Shown here: one piece after another, positions 17,578 through 27,198 of the stretch | How the letters are laid out: the number at the start of each line of letters is the position of its first letter | How positions within the stretch are numbered: position 1 is the first letter of the stretch | NCBI GenBank assembly: GCA_963739385.1 | Contig: CAVUAI010000010.1 | Location: 1 to 64,000, forward strand | DNA from: VAZQ01 sp963739385 | GTDB taxonomy: Bacteria; Pseudomonadota; Alphaproteobacteria; Rhizobiales; Xanthobacteraceae | Length of the DNA: 64,000 nucleotides | Direction: 5' to 3' | Made by a program: the position numbers and the translations under genes | Notes under the pieces: model-generated | Told to the model about the DNA's origin: nothing | The model's input: the letters and a program-made list of their open reading frames with translations, nothing else | The model's database searches: none

Positions 17578-18645
17578 ATGAACGGCTTCCTTCGCAATCA
17601 GTGGTACACGGCCGCCACCTCGGCCGAACTCGGCAGGCAGCCGCTGGCGCGGACGGTTTGCAACGAGCCGCTGGTGATTTTTCGCACGGAGGGCGGCCGC
17701 GTTGCGGTACTGACCGATCGTTGCCCGCACCGCAAGGCCCCGCTCTCCTCCGGCGAAGTCGTCGGCAGCGACATCCAGTGCGGCTACCACGGTCTCCGCT
17801 TCGCCGCCGACGGCGCCTGCACCCACGTGCCGGGCAATGCGCCGATCGGCCGAAATTTCCGCGCCAGAAGCTTCCCGGCGCGTGAAATCCATGGGCTCGT
17901 GTTCGTGTGGCTCGGCGAGGCCGCGCTTGCGGATCCGGAGCTGATCCCCGACTTCAGCGAGAACGTGAAGCCGGGCTGGACCGGCGTCCACGGCACGCTT
18001 TACGTCAAGGGCCACTATCAGCTCCTGATCGACAACATTCTCGACCTGACGCATGTCGTGTTCGTCCATAAGACGACACTCGCCGGCGGTGGCGTGGCGG
18101 AGACCCCGCTCGAAGTCGATATCCAAGGCGACGTGGTGCGCGCGCAGCGACTGATGCGCAACGTCGATACCGCGCCGATCTACAAGGCTGCCCGCAACCT
18201 GCACGGCAAGATCGACCGCTGGCAGTTCCTCGAGTTCCGGCCTCCGATCTATGCGCGCATCACGCTCGGCGCGCGCGAGGCGGGGAGCGAGCTCCCATTC
18301 GGCACGCCGACCCACGTCGTGCTCAACAGCTTCACGCCCGAGACCGAGCGCTCCACCCACTATTTCTGGTCGACGGTGCGCTCTTGGGGGCTCGATGACG
18401 TCGACGTATCGAAAATCTACAAAAACATGACGGACCAGGCGTTCGCCGAGGACGCACGCATCGTCGAGCAGCAGCAACAACTGATCGACAGCGACCGGTC
18501 GGGAGCGCCGCTCGTGAGCCTCGCCTTCGACCGCGCCGGCCTCGCCGCCCGCCGCATCATCAAACGCAAGCTCGACGAGGAAGCGATGGCGAGTTCGGCG
18601 CCTGCCGTCGCCCTGGAGCCGGAGCCCACGCGACAGCAGGCCTGA
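17578..18645 (+). CDS. Rieske non-heme iron oxygenase, alpha subunit (VanA-like)
   Basis: A 355-residue ring-hydroxylating or O-demethylating oxygenase. The Rieske cluster ligands are Cys49-x-His51 (CPHRKAPL) and Cys68-x2-His71 (CGYHG). The catalytic domain has the mononuclear iron site in IDNILDLTHVVFVH (Asp/His/His). Length and pattern fit vanillate demethylase or toluene-sulfonate monooxygenase type. A reductase partner (VanB-like) is not present in the window, so electrons must come from elsewhere. GGGAGAGGA precedes the ATG. Likely an accessory aromatic-catabolism gene inserted beside rnd. Confidence 0.9.
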   Translation: MNGFLRNQWYTAATSAELGRQPLARTVCNEPLVIFRTEGGRVAVLTDRCPHRKAPLSSGEVVGSDIQCGYHGLRFAADGACTHVPGNAPIGRNFRARSFPAREIHGLVFVWLGEAALADPELIPDFSENVKPGWTGVHGTLYVKGHYQLLIDNILDLTHVVFVHKTTLAGGGVAETPLEVDIQGDVVRAQRLMRNVDTAPIYKAARNLHGKIDRWQFLEFRPPIYARITLGAREAGSELPFGTPTHVVLNSFTPETERSTHYFWSTVRSWGLDDVDVSKIYKNMTDQAFAEDARIVEQQQQLIDSDRSGAPLVSLAFDRAGLAARRIIKRKLDEEAMASSAPAVALEPEPTRQQA

Positions 18646-18666
18646 CCTCCCGGCCGGGAAAGTCGC

Positions 18667-18849
18667 TCAATGCTTCGGACGGATGCGCTGCAGGAATTCC
18701 CATGTCGGCAGCGCGGCAAGACCGCCGACGGCGCCGCTGAGATAGCTCGGCATGTCCGCCGAGAACAGCCAGCGCCACAGCAGCCCGACGAGATAGCTCG
18801 CCAGCAGCATGACGGCGAGCGTGATCAGCAATCTCTGCCAAAGCCGCAC
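18667..18849 (-). CDS. Small membrane protein, GTG start
   Basis: A 60-residue protein with a hydrophobic N-terminal helix (LLITLAVMLLASYLVGLLW) and a second weaker hydrophobic stretch (LSGAVGGLAALPTW), ending QRIRPKH. It starts at GTG with an ideal GAGGAG 5 bases upstream; no other start is in frame. It is convergent with the Rieske gene and separated by 21 bases. Function unknown. Confidence 0.6.
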   Translation of the reverse strand: MRLWQRLLITLAVMLLASYLVGLLWRWLFSADMPSYLSGAVGGLAALPTWEFLQRIRPKH

Positions 18850-18980
18850 GGCATCTCCTCGAAATTCGCCATGGCGGGTCGATCACGCATCCGGGTCGCA
18901 AAGAGCGAAGCTTTAACACTTACGAGACGGCACGCGACGGAGCCGCAACCCGATGCAATTCTAGCGCAAGACGTCTTGCA

Positions 18981-20486
18981 TCACGTCGCCTCCATCACCG
19001 GCTCCCGGCCGATCAGGCGTGCAAGCTGCCGCAACCGCGCAAAGACGCGCTCTCCAGCCAGCGCCTTGAAGCCGTTCTCAAAGCGAAGCACCAGGCGCCC
19101 GCGCTCGACCACCATCGGCGTCTTCGGCAGCACGCCCGTGGTCGACGCCGAAACGAGATAGGCGACGCGCAAGGCCGCACCGAGCACGCGGGCGCGGTCG
19201 AGCACGCGCGTCGACGCAAGCTCGCGCAGGCGGGGCGAGAGCTCCTCGTCCACCAGCCCGACATGCCGGAAGAAGACGGCAAGCGATATGAAGGTGCGCC
19301 CGGGATGATCGACCGCGACGAAGGCGGCATTGGCGATGATGTTGAGGGACTGCTCGCCGCGATAATCGGGATGCGCCCGCCAGCCGATGTCGGCAAGGAG
19401 GCAGGCGGCATGGCGCAGCCGCCGCTCGTCCGTGGTCTCGTCGAGCCCGGACGTCGCCATGAAGCGGTCAGTCCACTGAATAAGCTCCTCGCCATGGGCG
19501 GGCGAGCGCGAGCGCAGCACGTTGAGCTCGCTCGCGGCGGCGATCAAAGGGTCCTTGTCGCGCTCCTTGGGATCAAGCATCGAATACAGCAGGCCCTCGC
19601 GCACCCCGAGCGCGGAGATCACGACCTCCTTCGGACGGGCGATCCGCACGAGGTTTTCGAGCACCAATGCAGCGTAGGCCAGCAGCGGCCGGCGCGCATC
19701 GGTGACGACCTCGATCTGCGAGAGCATCTCCGGGTCCACCCGATGAACGAGGCTCGAGAAATCGAAAGCCTCGCGCGCCGGCATCACATAGCCATGCATG
19801 ACGTGAAGCGGATAACCGGTCTGCCACATGTGCAGCCGGGCCAGCGCGCGCCAAGTGCCGCCGATGGCATATAGCGTGCGGCCTTTGCCGTCCTCGAGCA
19901 CTCGGGTGTCTTCAAGGGCCGCGCGAACGATCTTTTCCGCTTTCTTGACCGACTTCGACGAGATGTCCTGCAGCGCGAGCCCGCCGAGAGGGAGGGTTAC
20001 GCCGGCCTTGATGCGTTGTCCTTGTACGTCGGTAAGCTCCAGCGAACCGCCGCCGAGATCGCCCACGATGCCATCGGGCTTGTAGAAGCCGGATACCACC
20101 CCGAGCGCGGACAACTCCGCCTCGCGCTTGCCGGAGAGAACATCGACCTTGGTGCCGCAGATGCTCTCGGCTTCGGAAACGAAAGCCTTCCCGTTCTTGG
20201 CATCGCGGCACGCGGCGGTGGCGATCGCGCACACCTGCGCGACGTCCATGCGGTCACACAAGGCGCGGAAGCGCCGCAGCGCCGCAAGCGCCTTCTCGAC
20301 CGCGTCGGCGGCCAGCAAGCCGGTGGTCTGCACCTCCCGCCCGAGTCCGGCGAGCACCTTCTCATTGAAGATCGGGGTCGGGCTGCGCGTGAGACCTTCG
20401 TAGACCACGAGTCGCACCGAGTTCGACCCGATGTCAATGACCGCGACCGGCGGGCCGTAATCGAGACGACCTTGCGCGATGTTCAT
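18981..20486 (-). CDS. ppx: Exopolyphosphatase / guanosine-pentaphosphate phosphohydrolase
   Basis: A 501-residue Ppx/GppA-family phosphatase that hydrolyses inorganic polyphosphate (and perhaps pppGpp). The ASKHA ATPase-fold motifs are visible: VIDIGSNSVRLVVYEG (phosphate 1) and GDLGGGSLEL (phosphate 2). A C-terminal HD-like region follows. The start chosen (MNIAQ) leaves a 16-base gap to ppk upstream; longer starts would overlap ppk. Paired with ppk, it makes a synthesis/degradation unit for polyphosphate. Confidence 0.94.
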   Translation of the reverse strand: MNIAQGRLDYGPPVAVIDIGSNSVRLVVYEGLTRSPTPIFNEKVLAGLGREVQTTGLLAADAVEKALAALRRFRALCDRMDVAQVCAIATAACRDAKNGKAFVSEAESICGTKVDVLSGKREAELSALGVVSGFYKPDGIVGDLGGGSLELTDVQGQRIKAGVTLPLGGLALQDISSKSVKKAEKIVRAALEDTRVLEDGKGRTLYAIGGTWRALARLHMWQTGYPLHVMHGYVMPAREAFDFSSLVHRVDPEMLSQIEVVTDARRPLLAYAALVLENLVRIARPKEVVISALGVREGLLYSMLDPKERDKDPLIAAASELNVLRSRSPAHGEELIQWTDRFMATSGLDETTDERRLRHAACLLADIGWRAHPDYRGEQSLNIIANAAFVAVDHPGRTFISLAVFFRHVGLVDEELSPRLRELASTRVLDRARVLGAALRVAYLVSASTTGVLPKTPMVVERGRLVLRFENGFKALAGERVFARLRQLARLIGREPVMEAT

Positions 20487-20502
20487 GGCGAGGCGACGCC
20501 GC

Positions 20503-22719
20503 TTACGAGCGTTCGAGACGGCGTATAAGGCTACGCGGTGAGGATTCCTTGAGCGATTTGCCACGGCCCGACAGACTCGGATTGGTCATGAAGTATTTAT
20601 GGGCGTTGAAGGGTTCTTCACCCTCGCCCGCTTTTAGGCGATTCGAGGTACCGTCGGGTAGTAATTTCCAGCTTTGCTCATTGTCCTTGAAATTGGCCAC
20701 CATGATTTGATCGAGCACCTGCTCGTGCACGGTGGGATTGAGGATCGGACACAAGACCTCGACGCGGCGGTCGAGATTGCGCGGCATCATGTCCGCCGAG
20801 GAGATGTAGACCGCGGCCTTGGGGTGCGGCAGGCCGTGGCCGGCGCCGAAGCAGTAGATGCGGCTGTGCTCGAGAAAACGCCCGATGATCGATTTCACGC
20901 GGATGTTCTCGGACAATCCCGGCAGGCCGGGACGCAGACAGCAGATGCCGCGCACCACCAGATCGACCGATACGCCGGCGCGTGACGCGTCGTAGAGCAT
21001 ATCGATGATCTCGGGATCGACCAGCGCATTGTCCTTCATCCAGATCGCGGCCGGGCGCCCGCTCTTGGCATGCGCAATTTCCTGCTCGATGTGCTCGCAG
21101 ATGCGGTCCCGCAGCGTGAGGGGGGATACCGCCATCCGTTCGAGTTCCGCCGGCTCGGCATAGCCGGTCACGTAGTTGAAGATGCGCACGACATCGCGTG
21201 CGATGGCGGGATCGGAAGTAAAGAACGAGAGGTCGGTATAGATGCGGGCCGTGACGGGATGATAGTTGCCGGTCCCCACATGGATATAGGAGGCCAGCGC
21301 GCCGCCTTCCCTTCGCACCACCATCGACAGCTTGGCGTGGGTCTTGAGCTCGATGAACCCGTACACCACCTGGGCGCCTGCGCGCTCGAGCGCGCGCGAC
21401 CAGCGGATATTGGCCTCCTCGTCGAAACGAGCCTTGAGCTCGATCAGCGCGGTGACCGACTTTCCGGCTTCGGCCGCCTCAACCAATGCGCGGACGATGG
21501 GCGATTCGGCGGAGGTGCGGTAGAGCGTCTGCTTGATGGCGACCACATCGGGATCGCGCGCGGCCTGTTGCAGGAACTGCACCACCACGTCGAACGATTC
21601 ATAGGGATGGTGGACGACCAGATCCTTCTGGCGGATCGCCGCAAAACAGTCACCAGCGTGATCGCGAATGCGCTCGGGATAGCGCGGATTGTAGGGCACG
21701 AATTCAAGGTCCGGCCGATCCAGGGTCATGAGCTGCGACAGCTCGTTGAGCGCGAGCACCCCGTCGACCAGGAAAACCTCGTCGTCGGCGCATGCGAGGG
21801 CCTGCTGCACGAAACGACGCAGCTCCACCGGCATGGCCGCCTCGAGCTCGAGGCGGATGACCGAGCCGCGCCGTCTGCGCTTGAGGACGGTTTCGAACTC
21901 CCGCACCAGGTCCTCGGCCTCTTCCTCGATCTCGATTTCGGAGTCACGGATGACGCGGAAGGCGCCCTGCCCTTTCACCAGGTAGCCCGGGAACAGACGC
22001 GCGATGAACAGGCCGATCACCTGTTCGAGCGTGACGACACGGGCGGCCGCGGCTCCATCGGCGCTCGGCAGGCGGATGAAGCGGTCGATCTTGTTCGGCA
22101 TGCGGATGAGCGCATTCATCGCCTTGCCGTCGCTGGCGCGCGCGAGGTGGAGTGCGATGGTGAAGCCGAGATTGGGAATGAACGGAAAAGGATGCGCGGG
22201 ATCGATGGCTAGCGGGGTCAACAACGGAAAGATCTGACGGAGAAAATGATCTTCAAGCCAGGTCTTCTCCTTCTTCGTCACGTCGGGCCCGTCGACCAGC
22301 ACGATGTCCTGCTCGGCGAGCATCTGGCGCAATTCGCGCCAGCGCTTCTGCTGGTCGCTGGCCAGGGCGCCGACCGCCTCCCCGATGCGGGTGAGCTGCT
22401 CGGCCGGAGTGAGCCCGTCCGGGCTCTTGACGGTAATTCCCGCGCGCAGTTGGCCCTTGAGACCGGCGACGCGTACCATGAAGAACTCATCGAGGTTGTT
22501 GGCCGAAATCGACAGGAACCGAACGCGCTCAAGGAGCGGATGCGCGTCGTTCGCCGCCTCTTCGAGCACGCGGCGGTTGAAATGCAGCCACGACAACTCT
22601 CGATTGATAAACCGCTCGGGGCTGGCGGCCAGCTCGGCGGACCCGGATTCGGCCGCGTCTGGAACCGGCTGCGCCGCGATTTCATCATCCACTGCAACGA
22701 TTTGGCTGCGATCAGCCAT
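20503..22719 (-). CDS. ppk: Polyphosphate kinase 1
   Basis: A 738-residue PPK1 that polymerises ATP gamma-phosphate into polyphosphate. Seen: N-terminal FINRELSWLHFNRRVLEEA, the LDEFFMVRVAGLKGQ region, the phosphorylated-histidine site in HVGTGNYHPVTARIYTD, and conserved VRGICCLRPG. The N-terminus has about 30 extra residues before the family start. The ATG lacks a strong ribosome site. Transcribed with hdaA upstream (89 bases) and ppx downstream. Confidence 0.96.
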   Translation of the reverse strand: MADRSQIVAVDDEIAAQPVPDAAESGSAELAASPERFINRELSWLHFNRRVLEEAANDAHPLLERVRFLSISANNLDEFFMVRVAGLKGQLRAGITVKSPDGLTPAEQLTRIGEAVGALASDQQKRWRELRQMLAEQDIVLVDGPDVTKKEKTWLEDHFLRQIFPLLTPLAIDPAHPFPFIPNLGFTIALHLARASDGKAMNALIRMPNKIDRFIRLPSADGAAAARVVTLEQVIGLFIARLFPGYLVKGQGAFRVIRDSEIEIEEEAEDLVREFETVLKRRRRGSVIRLELEAAMPVELRRFVQQALACADDEVFLVDGVLALNELSQLMTLDRPDLEFVPYNPRYPERIRDHAGDCFAAIRQKDLVVHHPYESFDVVVQFLQQAARDPDVVAIKQTLYRTSAESPIVRALVEAAEAGKSVTALIELKARFDEEANIRWSRALERAGAQVVYGFIELKTHAKLSMVVRREGGALASYIHVGTGNYHPVTARIYTDLSFFTSDPAIARDVVRIFNYVTGYAEPAELERMAVSPLTLRDRICEHIEQEIAHAKSGRPAAIWMKDNALVDPEIIDMLYDASRAGVSVDLVVRGICCLRPGLPGLSENIRVKSIIGRFLEHSRIYCFGAGHGLPHPKAAVYISSADMMPRNLDRRVEVLCPILNPTVHEQVLDQIMVANFKDNEQSWKLLPDGTSNRLKAGEGEEPFNAHKYFMTNPSLSGRGKSLKESSPRSLIRRLERS

Positions 22720-22808
22720 GGCCGATTGGTTCCGTGGTGACGCGCAACATCGCCATCATCGATGTCGATCTCATGACATAAGGCGCCGCGTCCCGCAGGG
22801 CGTCAAGT

Positions 22809-23474
22809 TCAACCCTCGCGCAGGATTTCTGCGGCAAATGCCCTGGTTAACGGCCGTTTGTATCGCATCGCCTCATCGTCGAGGCGCGTCACCACCGCGC
22901 GCGCAGCCGCGAATGAGCGCTCGATCCGCAGCGCCAGATAGCCGATCAGGCTTTCGTCGACCACAACCTGGCGGTCGTGGAACAGCTTGACCAATACAGC
23001 GCGCAACAGCGCATCGCCCGGAGGGGCCAGCGTCACGACCGGCAATGCCTTGAGACGGGAGGCGAGGTCGGGGATGGAGCACGTGACCGTTGGCGCGCGC
23101 GCCGTCAGCAGCAGGAAGGCCTCGTCCTCGCGCGCCAGATTGAGAAGGTGAAAGAGCGCGCGTTCGTCGAATGCCGCGGCGGCAACATCCTCGACGACCA
23201 GTGCGCCGGTGGCGAGCGCCGCCGGCACGGCGGCCTCCTCCAGCGCCTGTGCCGCAACCAGCCGGGCACCCGCCGCCTGCGCCCACACCGCAGCGAGGTG
23301 GCTTTTGCCCGAGCCCGCCGGGCCCGCGAGCATCACCGTGCGGTGGGGCCACGCGGGCCAGGCGTCGACGAGCGCAAGCGCCGCGGCATTGGAGGGACCG
23401 CTCAAGAAATCCTCGCGCGCAAAGCTTTCCGGGTGGTCAAGCGCAAGCGCGAGTTGACGCGGACCGGCGGACAT
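22809..23474 (-). CDS. hdaA: DnaA regulatory inactivator homologue
   Basis: A 221-residue single AAA+ domain protein related to DnaA domain III and to Hda. Walker A is GPAGSGKSHL, Walker B is VVEDV, and a sensor/arginine region lies near SRLKALP. With the sliding clamp, such proteins stimulate ATP hydrolysis on DnaA and prevent re-initiation of replication. The N-terminal QLALALDH matches the clamp-binding QL-hydrophobic motif. Its ATG shares one base with the stop codon of the upstream permease gene (TGATG). Confidence 0.93.
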   Translation of the reverse strand: MSAGPRQLALALDHPESFAREDFLSGPSNAAALALVDAWPAWPHRTVMLAGPAGSGKSHLAAVWAQAAGARLVAAQALEEAAVPAALATGALVVEDVAAAAFDERALFHLLNLAREDEAFLLLTARAPTVTCSIPDLASRLKALPVVTLAPPGDALLRAVLVKLFHDRQVVVDESLIGYLALRIERSFAAARAVVTRLDDEAMRYKRPLTRAFAAEILREG

Positions 23475-24532
23475 CAGGATGGCTTTTCTCCGGAATAGAA
23501 GGGGCTTGCGAAATACTGGCGGAGCGCGAAGCGCAGCAGCACCGCGATTGCGGCCGCGAGCGGCACGGCAAGCAAGAGCCCCACAAAACCGAAAAGATAA
23601 CCGAAGGCGAACATGGCGAAGATCATCCAGACCGGATGCAACCCCACGCGCTTGCCGACGAATTTGGGCGTGATGATATTGCCCTCGACGAACTGACCGA
23701 CGAGGAAAACCGCGAAGACCATCACGATCCGCTTCCAGTCAGGCCAAAATTGCGCGATCGCCACGCTCGCCGCGATCATCAGTCCCGTCATCGAGCCGAT
23801 ATATGGAACGAAGGTGATGACGCCAGCGGTGAGGCCGATGAGCAGAGCAAAATCGAGGCCCACAAGCATCAGCGCAATCGCATAATAGCACCCGAGCACG
23901 AGGCAAACGCCGACCTGGCCGCGGAGAAAGCCTCCGATTGCCGCATCGATCTCGCGCGCGAGCCGGCGCACCGTCTCGCGCTGCCGCACCGGCACCCAGC
24001 TGTCGACCTTCTCAATCATCGGGTGCCAGTCACGGACGAGGTAGAAGGTCACGACCGGCATCACGATCAGCACCGAAGCGAAGGACACCAGCGCTTTTCC
24101 GCCGGTCCACAGCGAATACGCGAAGCCCAGGAGCCAGGTCGCCACCTGGCCCACGAGATCGGAAACCGCCTTGTTCGGGTCGCCGGAATCCAGCCAATTC
24201 AGCCACGGGAAATTCGGGTCGACGATGATCTCCTTCACGCGCTGGACGTATCCCGGAATGTGCGAGATCAGCGCCGAACCCTGTTGCAGCAGGAGCGGAA
24301 CGAGCAGCAGCGCCAGCGCGAGCAGCACGACGACAAAGACGCTGACGACCAGCAGGGCCGCCAAGGTTCGATTCATGCCCAGGCGTTCCATGCGATCGGC
24401 CAACGGCGCGTGCACGTAAGCGAGTGCGATACCGGCCACAAACGGAAGCAGGATATCGTGCAGCAGCCACAGCGCCGCCACCAACACGAGGAACGTCACG
24501 ATCCAGAAGCTGAGATGGCGTCCATCGACCAT
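23474..24532 (-). CDS. AI-2E / PerM-family membrane permease
   Basis: A 352-residue polytopic membrane protein with about eight transmembrane helices and the family loop VPYIGSMTGL and GFVGLLLAVPLAAAIAVLL. The family includes TqsA and bacterial antiporters; transport substrate here is unknown. AGGA precedes the ATG. The gene sits between the CDP-alcohol transferase and hdaA, a common order in this bacterial group. Confidence 0.88.
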   Translation of the reverse strand: MVDGRHLSFWIVTFLVLVAALWLLHDILLPFVAGIALAYVHAPLADRMERLGMNRTLAALLVVSVFVVVLLALALLLVPLLLQQGSALISHIPGYVQRVKEIIVDPNFPWLNWLDSGDPNKAVSDLVGQVATWLLGFAYSLWTGGKALVSFASVLIVMPVVTFYLVRDWHPMIEKVDSWVPVRQRETVRRLAREIDAAIGGFLRGQVGVCLVLGCYYAIALMLVGLDFALLIGLTAGVITFVPYIGSMTGLMIAASVAIAQFWPDWKRIVMVFAVFLVGQFVEGNIITPKFVGKRVGLHPVWMIFAMFAFGYLFGFVGLLLAVPLAAAIAVLLRFALRQYFASPFYSGEKPS

Positions 24533-24573
24533 CGGATCATCCTGGCGGCAGCCCGGCCGAGGCACATCCCGGC

Positions 24574-25119
24574 TCAAGGGGCCATGTCCGCCTTGTTCAT
24601 GTGGCGGACCCATTCGGCGAGATAGAAGGACACGGAAAGCAAGGTCAAGGCGGCGACCAGTGCGGTCAGCACGACGATGGCCAGTTCGGCGCTGAACTCG
24701 AATCCAAGCGCGGCCATGACCACGCAGGCGAGTGCGATCTGCGCGACCGTATTGAGCTTGGAGACGAAAAGCGGCTTGAGCGCCATGGGTCTGTCCACCA
24801 GCCATGACAACATCACAGCGCTCACGATCATGATGTCGCGCGAGACGACAAGGATGACGAGCCAGCGCGGAATGGCGTCGATGACGCCGAGCGCGATATA
24901 GATCGATACCAGCATCGCCTTGTCGGCGAGCGGGTCCAGGTAAGCGCCGAGTTCGGTTGCCATTCCGAACCGCTTGGCCAGGAACCCGTCGACCGCGTCA
25001 CTGATGCCGGCAGCGAGGAAAAGCGCGAAGGCGATCTGCATCTGGCCGGCTGTGATCGCCCACACCACGACCGGCACCAATAGGATGCGGCCAAGCGTAA
25101 TCAGATTTGGAATACTCAA
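24574..25119 (-). CDS. CDP-alcohol phosphatidyltransferase (PgsA-like), TTG start
   Basis: A 181-residue integral membrane enzyme of phospholipid synthesis. The CDP-alcohol motif D-x2-DG-x2-A(K/R)-x8-G-x3-D-x3-D is seen in DAVDGFLAKRFGMATELGAYLDPLADK (quoted here as its key residues: two Asp before FLAKR, Gly, then two Asp). Five to six membrane helices follow. Homologues begin SIPNLITL-RI, which here falls at a TTG codon; no ATG is in frame before that conserved start except far upstream. Probable phosphatidylglycerophosphate synthase or cardiolipin-synthase type. Confidence 0.85.
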   Translation of the reverse strand: MSIPNLITLGRILLVPVVVWAITAGQMQIAFALFLAAGISDAVDGFLAKRFGMATELGAYLDPLADKAMLVSIYIALGVIDAIPRWLVILVVSRDIMIVSAVMLSWLVDRPMALKPLFVSKLNTVAQIALACVVMAALGFEFSAELAIVVLTALVAALTLLSVSFYLAEWVRHMNKADMAP

Positions 25120-25324
25120 GTCTGCGCCCCGGCTGGGCCCCGCTTCGCCGTTCGCGCCCACGTCGGCGGCGGCCGACGCGCGCGCGACTGTCGCCGATCC
25201 CGGGCAAGCCGAAGATCGCCGAACGGCCTGCGTGGCCTTGCGAGCGCCAGTATAGCCGCGATCAAGCCATTGCACAGTCGCGGATTCCCAAGTACCGAAG
25301 CGCGCGAGCAGCGAAGGGAACGTC

Positions 25325-26395
25325 ATGACGGACAAGGGCCTCACCTATGCCGAGGCCGGCGTGGACATCGAGGCCGGCAACCGCATGGTGGAGCTGATCA
25401 AGCCGCTGGTCCGCGCGACCGCGCGGCCCGGTGCCGACGCCGAGATCGGCGGATTCGGCGGCCTGTTCGACCTCAAGCGCGCGGGATTTTCCGATCCGAT
25501 CCTGGTGGCCGCGACCGACGGAGTGGGAACCAAGGTCAAGATCGCGATCGAAACCGGCGCCCACCGCACGATCGGGATCGATCTCGTGGCCATGTCGGTC
25601 AACGATCTCGTCGTGCAGGGGGCAGAGCCGCTTTTCTTTCTCGACTATTTCGCCTGTGGACAACTCCAGCCGGAGGTCGGCGCGGGCGTTGTCGAAGGCG
25701 TGGCGGAGGGCTGCCGGCAGGCCGGCTGTGCGTTGATCGGTGGAGAGACGGCGGAGATGCCTGGCCTCTATCGGTCGAACGACTACGATCTCGCCGGCTT
25801 TGCGGTCGGCGCGGTCGAACGCGACGCGCTTCTGCCGCGATCCGACATTGCCGTAGGCGATGTCGTCCTTGGGATAGGCTCCTCCGGCATCCACTCGAAC
25901 GGCTATTCGCTGGTGCGCAAGATCGTGCAGCGAGCAAAGTTGCCGTGGAACGCTCCCGCTCCCTTCGATCCGGCGCGCGAGCTCGGAGCCGCGCTGATCG
26001 AGCCGACCCGCATCTACGTGAAATCGTGTCTGGCGGCGCTGCGCGAGACCAAGGCGATCAAAGCCTTTGCGCACATCACCGGCGGCGGCTTTCCCGATAA
26101 CATCCCGCGCGTGCTGCCGAAGGATCTCGGCGTGACGCTCGACCTCGCGCAGGTGCCGGTCCCGCGGGTCTTCCGCTGGCTCGCGGCCGCGGGCGAGGTG
26201 GCCGAGGCCGAGATGCTGCGCACCTTCAATTGCGGCATCGGCATGGTGGCGATCGTTGCCCCCGGCAAGGCCGACGCGGTGAGCGCCCTCCTTGCGCGCG
26301 AAGGCGAGACGGTCGTCCGCCTCGGCGAAGTCGTCGTGCCGGCGCAAGCCGCTGCCCGGGTGGCCTATCGCGGGCGCCTCGATCTCGCGGTGTGA
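25325..26395 (+). CDS. purM: Phosphoribosylformylglycinamidine cyclo-ligase
   Basis: A 356-residue AIR synthetase: closes the imidazole ring of purine synthesis (step 5). Family signatures visible: LTYAEAGVDIEAGN at the N-terminus, GVGTKVKIA, VNDLVVQGAEPLFFLDYFA and GGGFPDNIPRVLP. Full length. It diverges from the PgsA-like gene across a 205-base intergenic region and is 4 bases from purN, so both purine genes form an operon. Confidence 0.97.
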   Translation: MTDKGLTYAEAGVDIEAGNRMVELIKPLVRATARPGADAEIGGFGGLFDLKRAGFSDPILVAATDGVGTKVKIAIETGAHRTIGIDLVAMSVNDLVVQGAEPLFFLDYFACGQLQPEVGAGVVEGVAEGCRQAGCALIGGETAEMPGLYRSNDYDLAGFAVGAVERDALLPRSDIAVGDVVLGIGSSGIHSNGYSLVRKIVQRAKLPWNAPAPFDPARELGAALIEPTRIYVKSCLAALRETKAIKAFAHITGGGFPDNIPRVLPKDLGVTLDLAQVPVPRVFRWLAAAGEVAEAEMLRTFNCGIGMVAIVAPGKADAVSALLAREGETVVRLGEVVVPAQAAARVAYRGRLDLAV

Positions 26396-26399
26396 GCGC

Positions 26400-27056
26400 A
26401 TGGCCAAGCAGCGTGTCGCCGTTCTGATCTCCGGGCGCGGCTCCAACATGATGGCGCTGATCGAAGCGGCGAAGGAACCGTCGTATCCAGCGGAGATCGT
26501 GCTGGTCGTGTCGAACCAGCCCGACGCCGCGGGGCTTGCACTCGCCCGGGGCGAAGGTGTTCCGACTGCAATCGTCGACCATCGCCCTTACGGCAAGGAT
26601 CGCGCCGCATTCGAGCGCCTGCTGCAGGACACGCTCGAGGAGCACCGCGTCGAGCTTGTCTGTCTCGCCGGTTTCATGCGGTTGTTGACGCCCGGTTTCG
26701 TGCTGCGGTGGCACGGCCGCATGCTCAACATCCATCCCTCGCTCCTGCCGTTGTTCCCCGGCCTTGATCCGCATGGCCAGGCCTTGCAGGCAGGCGTGAA
26801 GATTTCCGGCGCCACCGTGCACTTCGTCATCCCCGAAGCCGATGCCGGCCCGATCGTGGCGCAAGCGGCGGTGGCGGTCTGCGAGAGTGACAGCGCCGAG
26901 ACACTCGCCGAACGCGTGCTGGCGGTCGAGCATCGTCTGTATCCCCTGGCGCTCGCGCTGGTCGCTGGCGGGCGCGTGCAGATGGTCGGCAACCGCTGCC
27001 GGGTGGATGGTGCGCATCACGATGTTGACGCTGCGCTGATCGTGCCGGAGATTTGA
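26400..27056 (+). CDS. purN: Phosphoribosylglycinamide formyltransferase
   Basis: A 218-residue GAR transformylase using 10-formyltetrahydrofolate (purine step 3). Motifs: VAVLISGRGSNMMALIEA, LAGFMRLLTPGFV and the catalytic block HGRMLNIHPSLLP ... GATVHFVIPEADAGPIVAQ, including Asn, His and Asp of the active site. Start 4 bases after the purM stop. Confidence 0.97.
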   Translation: MAKQRVAVLISGRGSNMMALIEAAKEPSYPAEIVLVVSNQPDAAGLALARGEGVPTAIVDHRPYGKDRAAFERLLQDTLEEHRVELVCLAGFMRLLTPGFVLRWHGRMLNIHPSLLPLFPGLDPHGQALQAGVKISGATVHFVIPEADAGPIVAQAAVAVCESDSAETLAERVLAVEHRLYPLALALVAGGRVQMVGNRCRVDGAHHDVDAALIVPEI

Positions 27057-27123
27057 GCTCTGCGATCCGCGCCATTCCAAGGACCATCGCCGGCATCAGC
27101 GTCGCTCTGGTGCAGCGCATCCG

Positions 27124-27154
27124 AAAAACAAAACCCCCGGCACAAGGCCGGGGG
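27124..27154 (-). terminator. Rho-independent terminator of the cold-shock gene
   Basis: Stem CCCCCGGC / GCCGGGGG with a 5-base loop, followed on the minus strand by TTTTGTTTTT. It ends the csp transcript and may also act on purN from the other side, where the T-run lies upstream and is not useful. Confidence 0.9.
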
Positions 27155-27198
27155 CTACGGGAAAACTCGTTGGCCGCATGACCGGCCTTCCCGTCACG

